Translations under genes and position numbers: made by a program | Part shown: piece after piece, positions 1-29,300 of the stretch | Layout of the letters: the number at the start of each line of letters is the position of its first letter | Numbering within the stretch: the stretch's first letter is position 1 | The notes under the pieces: generated by a model | The model's database searches: none | What the model saw: only the letters and a program-made list of their open reading frames with translations | Told to the model about the DNA's origin: nothing | Assembly (NCBI GenBank): GCA_021292165.1 | Contig: CM037880.1 | Span: forward strand, 27,736,232 to 27,800,231 | Direction of reading: 5' to 3' | DNA from: Shinisaurus crocodilurus | Taxonomy: Eukaryota > Chordata > Lepidosauria > Squamata > Shinisauridae | DNA length: 64,000 bases

Positions 1-976
1 ATTTGGTCCGAGAGTATTCAGACATGCAAACCCCTCCCACACCTGACTTCTGCAGTTTGATGTGTACAGTCCCAGGAGATCCCATGTGAATATATAGATT
101 GGCCACCAATTACTACCTATAAATGGCTTGCAATATTTATCAGTCTGCATGCCCAGACTTTATTAGAGAACGCCTCTGAATGGACAGAACCACTCTCTTA
201 TTTGAAGATTGCTCCCTAGAAGTGTCAGTCAAACGCTGGGGAAGAATACACCTTAGCTGCTTGCTATAGTGAAGTATAGGCAAGATTGTTCAGCACTGTA
301 GCTTCTTGTGCTGCATTAATGGTTAAATACATAGCAGTGGTCATTTTAATGAGTGGCTCTGTTATTTTGTTGAGTAGTGTAATGTAAGCGTATAAACTCG
401 ACATTCGCTGTAGATCTTGCAAAATGACAATAGTTCTATTTTGAGAGAGCCAGTCAGTTAAAACGTCTCATTTAAAACAGTAGCATAAACGTTGTCTTGT
501 ACAGCCATTATCTGAGGCAGCGGAATTGGACTCTTCAGTGTCGTAAGTGGTTTGTGGTTTGAAATTCAGCTGCAACCATGGCAACAAGTTCAGGATCTCT
601 GGCATGCAGAGCACTAATTTTTGTAAGAATGGTCTGTGATCCTGGTTGCAATCTCTGATTTCTCTCCTCCTGTAGTTGTGTGTGTGAACTTATTTTGAAT
701 GCCTGGCACTTGACTCTGTTCCTTGTTTTGGATGAGTAGGCAGAAAATTGAATGGAGTGGGTACAATATTTTAATACATTTCTAAATGGCTCTCTTTGGA
801 TAAATTATCACTTCATTTTCTGACTAGTCTGAGTCTTTGGGATCATTTCTCCCCAGCTTCTGATGCAACTCTGACCCATGGGTGGGGTAGGGTGGAGGCT
901 GAAACCATATTTACCTGGATAGCTCAGCTGGGTGCTTAGATGGGTTGCTGGATGCATCCCTCTCCTCCCACCCCTG

Positions 977-984
977 CACACACG

Positions 985-1021
<37 letters not shown>
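977..1021. repeat. (CA)n/(CG)n microsatellite
   Basis: About 45 bp of ACACGCGCGCGCGC then uninterrupted CA. The alternating purine-pyrimidine run is capable of Z-DNA. It abuts the 5' edge of a SINE and may have grown from its tail. Confidence 0.9.
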
Positions 1022-1023
<2 letters not shown>

Positions 1024-1024
1024 A

Positions 1025-1345
1025 CATAGGGACACTGCCGTATACTGAGTCAGACCACTGGCCCCAAGTAGCGCAGTATTGTCTACACCAGTGTTCTCCA
1101 ACCTTGGGTCCCCAGATGTTTTTGGCCTACAACTCCCAGCATGCCCCAGCCAGCGCTGGCTGGGGCATGCTGGGAGTTGTAGACCAAAAACATCTGGGGA
1201 CCCAAGGTTGGAGAACACTGGTCTACATTGACTGGCAGTGGCTCTGCAGGGTTTCATGCAGCAGTTTTCCCAGCCCTTCCTGGAGATGCCAGGGACTGAA
1301 CCAGGGACCTTCTGCATGCAAAGCAGGTGCTCTCCCGCTAACCCA
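1025..1345 (-). repeat. tRNA-derived SINE (family A), split by a MITE
   Basis: On the - strand it reads a tRNA-like head (gcatgcaga..gttcaatccc type box B), a body and an end with actcagtatacggcagt. Bases 1089-1220 are a separate palindromic insertion. Related copies lie at 4195-4395(-), 4548-4745(+), 20090-20250(-), 35278-35690(-), 46155-46345(-), 50605-50780(+, weak) and 59699-59905(-). Confidence 0.8.
1089..1220. mobile_element. Palindromic hAT-like MITE (copy 1) with 8-bp target duplication
   Basis: A near-perfect inverted repeat along its whole 132 bp. It begins CAGTGTTCTCCAACCTTGGG, centres on CCAGCGCTGG, and ends with the complement CAGAGAACACTG-like arm. It is flanked by GTCTACAC (1081-1088) and GTCTACAT (1221-1228), a 7/8 match typical of hAT insertions. 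It interrupts a SINE, which fixes the order of events. Confidence 0.88.
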
Positions 1346-1918
1346 CAACCCCTCACTGTTGTATCCACACTACAAAAGTTTCAAGTTGGGAGACCTGTCC
1401 CCATGTGCAGATTGCTGTTGCTTGATTTCAGAAAATACCTGTAAACAAGCCTCGTCTATTTCCAACATAAGATGTGTTTGGCTGCTTAGAAGAATGCTGG
1501 GAGTTGTAGGCCAAAAACATCAAGCCTTCATGATTAGGCTTGCTGGCAACAAAGGACAGCACTTTTACCTTACGTGGTGCTCTTTGCAAAACATCTAAGA
1601 TGTAGTGCTGCCCTGATACTTTGGGCCCAAGGACTCTTCTCTTATGAAAATCACATTAGGATTGCAAATTACTTATGCTTTGAAACCTTTAACATGCAAT
1701 TTATCACCCTTAATTCGTTTATGCTGCCTGTAACCATTTAGAGCATTATGTTAGACTAACAGTTCTTTAGCTCTCAGATGTTTCCTTACACTTTTTACGT
1801 AATTAAATACTAGGATAGCTAAAACTGGGACTGTGGGTGAGTATCTAATGACCTAGCTAATTACATCTGTATCTGTTAGAATTTCATGCATTCTGCTCTG
1901 CTGATATGATAATAAGCA

Positions 1919-1924
<6 letters not shown>

Positions 1925-1959
<35 letters not shown>
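1925..1959. repeat. (CT)n microsatellite
   Basis: About 35 bp of pure CT repeat in the ABI1 intron, 150 bp upstream of an exon. Confidence 0.95.
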
Positions 1960-1963
<4 letters not shown>

Positions 1964-1997
1964 CATTTTATAGCTCATGGGTTAGTCATGAAATTAA

Positions 1998-20620
<18,623 letters not shown>

Positions 20621-22770
20621 GTTCTCTCTTCAGGTCAGGTCTTGTGTTCAATCATGCCATAATTATTTACAAAGGGTAACTAAAAGGTTAACACTTGTCT
20701 TAATACTCTTTAAAAATGTGCCCATCCTTTCAGGCCATACTGTTTAAATGGTATGATTGAATGTTCATCTGTAAGCATTTGTCTCTGCAAAGTTTGTAAA
20801 ATGAGCAACTGTTTATTACTGATTATGCTTATTTACTTATGCGTTGTTGATTTTTATGACCAGCCTAAATATTCTGGGGAAGTAGGGTATATAATATTTA
20901 ATGACTCATGATTCAAATTGTGCCATTACTTTTTTCAGTGCAGCATGATAAACTAACAACTGTTAGACTAACATAAATCTGGTTGAAAATTTCGATAGTG
21001 CTGGTCATTTACCTTTGTTTAGACTCTTGCTCATCCTCAAAGTATAGTATTTGTTTAAAAGCATGCATACAAACTTATGTATTGAATTATACTTTTTTTC
21101 CAAAAAATCCAAGATGCTTCCAATTTGTTGTAATCTTTTACCTGGAGTACTCTTTCACTAAAAGTCTATTCCAATGAGTCATTTGAGTCTCTAAGGTGTC
21201 CATGTGAATCAAAGATGAGTGGTCTTATGATGTGTATGTAATTTGTACCTGAGTTTTTTATGAGTAAATTTGCATTGACTTTTCCATTCATAAATACATA
21301 AGTGAACCAAAGGTCTTGTCCATTACTTTTGTTGGCTTGCCTTGCAAAGCAATACTAAAGCATTGACTTAGCAAAATTCCCCCCTTATCAGCAGGGACAC
21401 TTTTTTATTGCAAGTCCAAAACTCTTACCTTCCCATCAAAGGAAAACCACATTTCTGCAAGCTTACCAGGTGTAAAATTACACTACTATTTGGCTCCATT
21501 CAATGTGACAGGAAGTGGTTATATTTCTGGAGACTACTAGCCATCACTCTTTGGGTAGTTATTATCCTACACAGTGATAAAAGGCTTAAGGGGCATTTAT
21601 AGAGTAAAGGAGTCCTGGTTATCTCCTCCAGTCTTTATCAGAGACTGGATCGATCTGGGAATGTGTGCAACAGAAATCTGTGCCTGTTCTTACTCAGCTT
21701 CATGTGATCAGAGCTGTCCAAGCCGATAGTGCTGATCTAGCATAAGATGGGTAATCACATCTTCTGTACCACAGCAGCAATACCAGGGGTCAGTTATGAA
21801 TCGTCCCCCATAGTAGTCTTTTTCTCTAGTAGTGGGGCTATGTTAGCAGTGATTGCCTTTACCAGCTTTGGTGACTGGTTAAATGACACCAGGGGCCCTG
21901 GCTGTGAGGCAGTGTACTTTGGCTACAAAGCCTTCTCCATTCTTAACATTCCATAACACGCAGTGTGTGGGTGAACAATCAATCACTAGTCACTGTTCTA
22001 TTTCCCATCTCACTTTATCCTTGTCCACTTAGCACTATGGTCTTCTGTCCTGCTGAAAGTGAAATTGCATCATTGAAGGGTTTTGCTACTGATTTGTCCA
22101 CATCACTGTATTTAAGTAGGTTGCTTAAAAAGACAGCCATGAATACAGGGTGTGGGGGCCCAGATGGAGGCATGTACCAGCAGAGATTATAATGGTCCAT
22201 GCATCCTATTGAAAGGAGCTAATATCATCTGTTCACATAGGGAAGGACACAGGCCATCACAGCCTATTTTGCTCTTATTAGAATGCGGGCACTTTGGCAC
22301 CTCCATTTTGAGCACAAGTCGGGTGACATTTCTGGCTCCAGGTTGTACAAAACTTGTATTACTTAGATAATCTAAGGGAGACTATGATTTAGTAAGGGAT
22401 TTATTACTATATGTAGTAAAGATTTATTTTGGGCGTAAGTGCTGTCCTAATAGGTATTAAAAATTTAAATGATGAAAAAGCCGGTGTACTGGCTGTGTGA
22501 GAGTAAGCAGTTATTGTTATTTTCTAGGGTGACATTAAATATTGAAGGATCCCTTGCCTTCTTACCTTCCATGAACCTAATTATATTAAATGCTTTTTTT
22601 TTTTGCCTTTCCTACTTGTTAACATGTTATTTCTGCAATCAATTAGCAACCCATAAAACCTACCTGTATTCCCTCTATAAATTGGAACATCTCTTAATTT
22701 GTATATAACCTGTTTAATTACGAAACGTATGTACAGTCTTTTATAATAAACCATTCTCCTTTAATTTTTT
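20621..22770 (+). other. ABI1: ABI1 3' untranslated region (predicted)
   Basis: From the stop codon to the first canonical AATAAA I can find (22745-22750) there is no other exon-like structure and few repeats. That contrasts with the repeat-dense introns and fits a retained 3' UTR of about 2.1 kb. The cleavage site about 20 bp past the signal is inferred. Several T-rich and ATTTA-like patches occur. The end could be earlier if a variant signal is used. Confidence 0.65.
22745..22750 (+). terminator. ABI1: ABI1 poly(A) signal AATAAA
   Basis: Perfect AATAAA about 2.1 kb past the ABI1 stop, followed by a T-rich stretch (tttaattttttgggt) at 22760-22775 that could act as the downstream element. 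It is the only canonical hexamer seen between the stop codon and this point. Confidence 0.6.
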
Positions 22771-22875
22771 GGGTACTCTGAAATTCTAATAGGCAATTAG
22801 AGCATTCAAGGTATTTGTTACAATCTCAGCACACACCAGGGATTGCAGAAGTGATTTTTCAACACATTGATTGTA

Positions 22876-22881
22876 TTTATT
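22876..22881 (-). terminator. PDSS1: PDSS1 poly(A) signal AATAAA (candidate)
   Basis: TTTATT on the + strand reads AATAAA on the - strand about 300 bp past the PDSS1 stop. A second hexamer sits at 23059-23064, only about 120 bp past the stop. Either could end the message. The distal one would bring the PDSS1 end to within about 100 bp of the ABI1 end. Confidence 0.5.
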
Positions 22882-23184
22882 CTTTGTGGCCTTCGTGTCA
22901 ATATTGAGCAATGTAAACAATGCCCACACGAAACAAGAACCCTCCTCATTAAAATCACAGGCACAAGGCATTGCTGCCAGCTTAACAGACTGATCTTGTT
23001 TCATCATTTTGTATGGCTTCCTTCAATAAAACATTTTTACTTCATAAACCTAGTTATATTTATTTCAGTGAGGATAACTTTAAGAAATTTGGTAACTGCA
23101 CTGGAAGCGAGCCAAGATGTTGTGAAACACAGTTCTAGGCACAGTCTGGTAAATTAGCTGCCAGAATGAGTGGAAGGAGGTGTA

Positions 23185-23325
23185 TCACTTGTCTCGGGAA
23201 AGTACAATTTCTGCCAGCTGAACAAGGGCATCTCTTTCAGGGGATCGTCTGAGTTTGCTGATCTCTCTTGTTGCTTCATGGCAGTAGCGTTGGGCGAGGT
23301 AGGTTGTCTGCTGTATACCACCACT
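23185..23325 (-). CDS. PDSS1: PDSS1 exon 11: C-terminus and stop
   Basis: 141 nt including TGA at 23187-23185. The acceptor is TTTCTTTTAG. It encodes SGGIQQTTYLAQRYCHEATR, EISKLRRSPERDALVQLAEI, VLSRDK. This ends exactly like vertebrate PDSS1 (...LSRDK or LTRDK). Confidence 0.97.
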   Translation of the reverse strand, partial: SGGIQQTTYLAQRYCHEATREISKLRRSPERDALVQLAEIVLSRDK

Positions 23326-26300
23326 CTAAAAGAAAAATACAGAAATTCTAAAGTAGATGTATTCGTGGACCATGTAAGACTTCTTGCTCAGTCCTTTGTA
23401 CTTTCACATTTTGAAATGGATTCTAGAACATTTATCCAAGGCGTTTTGTCATTTTTAGAACTGCAGTTTAACAGTCCTATACCTCCCTTCTACATAGAGT
23501 ATAACATTTTAAAGTACATACATAAAAGCTGAAACGCAGTAATTTACGTGGATTGCCTTGGTAATTGCCTCTGCTCTTACCTTCATGCTATAAGACTGAA
23601 GTATCAAGTAATACATCTAGATTACAACAGAGCTAGCTTACTGAAAATCAGAACCACCAGAGCTAACTTATATGAACACTGGACAGTACATATCTCATGC
23701 ACACTTTCTGTATTAGCATGCAGACTCTTGCGCTAATAAGCTGTTCTTGCAAACAGCCACCCTATTAAAATATTTTACCTGCTCAAGGTAGTGTCAATAA
23801 ATATTAAAGCAGGAGTTACTGCCATTTCTGTAGTAAGTTTATCTTTTAAGGCTGTGTTCTCCAACCTTGGTCCCCCAGATGTTTTTGGCCTACAACTCCC
23901 AGCATGCCCCAGCCAGCATAGCTGGCTGGGGCATGCTGGGAGTTGTAGGCCAAAAACATCTGGGGACCCGAAGGTTGGAGAACACTGCTCTACAGGTTAC
24001 TAGCATTGAGATCCCTGTGTGTTTGCTCTTCAGTGTGGTAAGAGCAAAAGCAAGAATCCTTGATCAGGATTTCAAAAGGGCCCATAGAAGTATGTAGGGA
24101 TACATATTTCTAAAATTATAAACTATAAAGTCAGATGAAGGTCCCAAGTGTATTGTACTGAATGCTATTATTTAAACAGCACTAGACATGTAGGAGCTTA
24201 TGACTGCTTCATGCTAGTCTTGTCTTACCTTTAATACATACTCCTGGGTACGTTGTACATCTCCTGGTAAACTGAATCGCCTCATTATCATAGCATTAAT
24301 TTCTGGAAACTGAGATAGAGAAAAACATTATTTTTTCCCCCAAAACACACTCGGGGGCATGGTACTGAATAGGAGAGGAGATGAACTATACTATCTTTCC
24401 TGAGACAGCACTCTGTCCTACCAAAAGCAACGCTGGAGAGTAGACTCTCAGCACATTGCTGATCAAGACAGGTAAGGTGAGAGTGCCTCGAAAAAGGTAG
24501 TCCCAAATATTGTAAAGGCAGCTTGATGAAGCTGTTAACTTGTATGCAAATCAACTTAAAGTGAGCTATGTAACTAACATATAGCTTAATAGATCTACAT
24601 TTTACTTTATTCCATCCTGAGGGCTCTGGGTGGATCACAATGTGCTTAAAATAGAGACAATCACCAAAAGCATTAAATACAATAATGATCACTGCTTCAG
24701 TTGTTGGGGGGAAATTTTTTTTTATACAAACCATTCAAATCTTCACAATTCCTTAGAATTCTTTACCACAATCATGGACAACCTATGGCCCACAGAGGGT
24801 CCCTCTCCTAGTGCTAGAGAAAGGATACCTTTCTCTATTGCTGAGAGAAACTGTCCTTTCTCCACACAGAGAGAGGCAGGAACAATTGCTCCACTCTCTG
24901 CATGGCGAAAGGGACCCCTATGATGTCAGGCAGCAGGACTTCAGGGGAGGGGCCTGCCTCCGGACATCATCCGGTCCTGGGGTAGGTGGGGGTGAGCCAG
25001 AAGGAAATCTAGCCCCTGTGGCTAGAATAGTTCCCTACCCCTCCTTTTCCAGACAGACACTGGGCACAAACAAAAGGGAATGGCCGTCTTTATACTTGGT
25101 TGTAAGCTTCCATTTCTGAACTGTTGGCAATGGAATTCTGGATTAGATGACTATTGGATAACCTAGCAAGGCAATTATGTTAAATCAGATTTACTTCCTG
25201 GGACTCTGGAATACTCAAGCTCTTCTTTTAAAACACCCATCATTAACACATGCTTCTTCTACTCATTAACATTTTCCATGATTAGTGATTAACCCAGTCA
25301 AGACTAATTTGCATCCTGCCTTGTGTTAGAGATTTAAGATGGAGCAATAAGAAAGTAGTAGACTGCAGTGAGAAAGGTGTGGCACATTATTCCTTTAGTA
25401 GACATTGCTTCTAGTAAGAAAAGAATACCCCTCTTTTCACCAATTTATTTTAAAAAATTTATACCACCCAATAGCCGAAGTTCTCTGGGCGGTTTACAAC
25501 AGTTAAAACCATAAAATACAATATAATATAACTATAAAATGTAAAACCACAGATTAAAACAGGAGTTACTGCCATTTCTGTAGTAAGTTTATCTTTTAAG
25601 GCTGTGTTCTCCAACCTTGGTCCCCCAGATGTTTTTGGCCTACAACTCCCAGCATGCCCCAGCCAGCATAGCTGGCTGGGGCATGCTGGGAGTTGTAGGC
25701 CAAAAACATCTGGGGACCCAAGGTTGGAGAACACTGCTCTACAGGTTACTAGCATTGAGATCCCTGTGTGTTTGCTCTTCAGTGTGGTAAGAGCAAAAGC
25801 AAGAATCCTTGATCAGGATTTCAAAAGGGCCCATAGAAGTATGTAGGGATACATATTTCTAAAATTATAAACTATGAAGTCAGATGAAGGTCCCAAGTGT
25901 ATTGTACTGAATTAAAACAAACAGCAAAGCTAGCAACAGTTCAAATTACAGTAACAGTTAAAAACTACAAGATGAAAATGATTAAAATGCCTGGGAGAAT
26001 AAAAAGGTCTTCACCTGGCGCCGGAAAGAGTACAATGTGGGCGCCAGGCAAGGGTGCCATGGCAGAAAAGGCCCTCCTCCTGGTAGCCACCTGCCTCACT
26101 TCCTTTGGCAGGGGCTCTCGGAGAAGGACTGCTGATGAAGATCTTAGTGTCTGGGCAGGTACATATGGGGGGAGACGATCCTTCTTGCATACACTTTGGT
26201 CAAGACAACAGAATCCTCTTCCAAAAACTTCTGAAATTCCTAAACTACTGGATTCATTTTAAAGCAAGTCCTTAAATTTCAGCATAGCTATCTTAGCAGT

Positions 26301-29300
26301 ACTGTTTAGAAAACACAGCATCTTTATTAAGCCTACCTGCTGACAAGCAAATAAGACAGGACCAGTAGCTATTCCAAGCTTAAGGTCTGCTGATGTTGGT
26401 TTCCCTAGCTGCTCAGAATATGATGTAAAATCCAGCACATCGTCTATCAACTGTAAGAAACAAAACAAGAACACTCAATTTTAGAGACCAATTTCCTTCT
26501 AACAAGGATCTAGTTAAAGGATGTGTTCATAATAATTTTAAAATGTGTATCTAGTTTCCAGTTCATCAGTAATGAAAGCATTTAAGGATATTTCCTTAAG
26601 TCAGTACCCATATGCAGTACCTGAAATGCTATCCCAATATTTTTTCCATATTGGTATGCAATCTCATGAACGTTTGGATCAGGGCAGCTTAGAATGGAAA
26701 CCTGAAAAGAGAAACACAAAAGAAATCCCTCATTAGCATCCATGGTTTGTATATGCAGCACATTAATGGTAACAGCTGAAGGGAGAGAGAGGCCTCATTA
26801 AGCTGCATTCCTGACCACCACCAGTTCCCGTTTATATATCCAGGCACGTACAAAACTAGACCTATTAAAAGAACACAAGGCCCAACAGAACTGCAGCATT
26901 AAATATAGACAGGTTATATTAAATATTTATTATGGCCACACATCTCATTACAGAGACAGGGAATGTAGACAAGAAAATGCAAAATTATGGAAGTAAATTG
27001 GCTGTCAATCATTAATGCAGTGACAAACAAATCTGATCATAGTGTATAACAGCCTTCCCCAACCTGGTGCTCTCCAGCCGCTTGGCCTTCAACTGCCATT
27101 AGCTCCAGTGAGCATCAGGAATGCTGGGAGTTGTAGTCCAAAACATCTGGAGGGCACCAGGTTGAGGAAAGCTAGGATACACCGGAAATACAGAATGGTG
27201 CCTTTTACATACATTATTACCTACTTGCATGTAATGGGCTAAAAATTATAACTGGACATCGCAATCACAGCACCATGTTTCAGAGAAATTTTCTTCCCTA
27301 TAAACAGCAGAAATTAATTCGCTAAACAAGCCAACAAGACAATGTGAACAGTGGAAATGACTGTCAAATTGGTGATCATTTCATATGAACTCAGTCATTT
27401 TCTACACTGAACTTGGTACAATCTCCTCAATATTTTGTGTGTAGTGATCTGGTCTTGTGATCACGTTTTGCCACATCTTGGGGGAGACTTAAAAAATGGC
27501 ACAACGCCCCATGATGCAGCGAGTCATGATTTATACAAGTACCATTTCGAAGACTGGTTCACCGCTAAATCCTCTTGACCTCCCAAACGCACAGTCCAAA
27601 AGACGTAATCTTATACTAAGTTATTGTATAAATAAACACATGCAGGATAGAGCACCAGATCAGACTAATTTCAAGGGGAATTAATTAGTATTTTTAAGAC
27701 CCACAACTACTTAGGACAGTATTCAAACCAATCATTTCATGCCCTTAAGTTGCTACTAAATAGGTTGTGTGGAGAAGTGTGGTGTGGTAGGCATCCTTTC
27801 GCCCAGCCTGCAATGTCACAAGGGCCTCCTCAATCAGACCAAAGATCCATCAAAACCAGCAGTGCTTGAAGGAAGTAGCCTTCTTGGAGTGTTGCTGCCC
27901 AGCTCATGGTATTCAGTGGCATGCTGCTGCTGAACCTATCCTGCCTGCCCCGCTAGTTGTCTAACCCAGCCTTCTCCAACCTGGTGTCCTCCAGATGTGT
28001 TGGTCTGCAACTCCCATCATTTCTAGCCAACACATTCAATGGAAATGGTGATGTTGCCTGGGAATGATGGGTGTTGCAGTCCAGCACTTCTGGAGGGCAC
28101 CAGGTTGGAGACGTTAACCTTCCCTCATGGGTAAGTGCTTTTTATTTATTTATTTAGTACATTTTTATACTGCCCAATAGCCGAAGCTGTCTGGGCGGTT
28201 TACAACAGTTAAAACCATAAAATACAATATAACTATAAAATTTAAAACCACAGATTAAAAACAAACAGCAGAGCTAGCAGCAGCAGTTACAATAACAGAG
28301 TTAAAAACAACTACAAGATTAAAATGATTAAGATGATTAAAATGCCTGGGAGAATAGAAAGGTCTTCACCTGGAGCCGGAAAGAGTACAATGTAGGTGCC
28401 AAGCGAACCTCTTTGGGGAGCTTATTCCACAACTGGGGTGCCACAGCAGAAAAGGCCCTCCTCCTGGTAGCCACCTGCCTCACTTCCTTTGGCAGGGGCT
28501 CTCGGAGAAGGACTGTTGACAAAGATCTTAGTGTCTGGGCAGGTACATATGGGAGGAGACGATCCTTCAGATACCCTGGCCCCAAGCCATTTAGGGCTTT
28601 GAATGTTAGTACCAGCATCTTTGAATCGGGCCCGGAAACAGACTGGCAGCCAGTGCAGATGAGAAAGCACTGGCATAATATGTTCACGTCGGCCAGTCCC
28701 CATTAACAATCTTGCCCTATTTTGGACCAGCAGAAGTTTCCGGACCATTTTCAAAGGCAGCCCCACCTATAACGCATTGCAGTAATCCAAATGAGAGGTT
28801 ACCAGAGCATGGATAACTGTAACTAGGCTATCTCTGTAGCTAGGCTTTAACTCTGACAGTTTTGGTTGCCTTTTTCCAGCTTCGAGTTATCCTTTTAGAA
28901 GACAGTGACCAGAAGTGCACAGTGTTCCAAATATGGCCACACCATAGATTTGTACGAGGGCATTCCGATATTGGCAGTGTTATTTTCAATCCCTTTCTTA
29001 ATAATCTCTAGCATGGAATTTGCCCTTTTCAAAGCTGCTCCACAGAGTACAATGTTTCACTGAACTATTGACCACCCAAGATTTCTTTCATGGTTAGCCA
29101 CACCCCAGTTCAGACCCCATCAATGTATATGTAAAGTCAGGAATTTTTGCCACAATGTGCATAGCATAACCATACACTTACACAAACCTAGAGTTTTGTC
29201 AATAGTGATAATAATGGATCAAACTAGGAAACCTTGTGTATCCCAGCCTAAGTGTCCATGGTGAGTCTCTACTATGATTTAAGCCATCACACAGCTGTAT

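Larger units (their letters stand above)
24310..26336 (-). other. PDSS1: PDSS1 intron
   Basis: Apart from the L2/350-bp composite (25441-26190), no exon or element was recognised. 24880-25060 is locally GC-rich. Confidence 0.6.

Noticed and set aside
808..1598. Open frames of 186 and 217 codons on both strands
   Set aside because: They run through a microsatellite, a SINE and a palindromic MITE, which read open on both strands. No conserved protein.
23852..23987. Palindromic block as CRISPR-like or terminator hairpin
   Set aside because: It is a single dispersed palindrome of a MITE family, not a regular array, and this is a eukaryotic genome.
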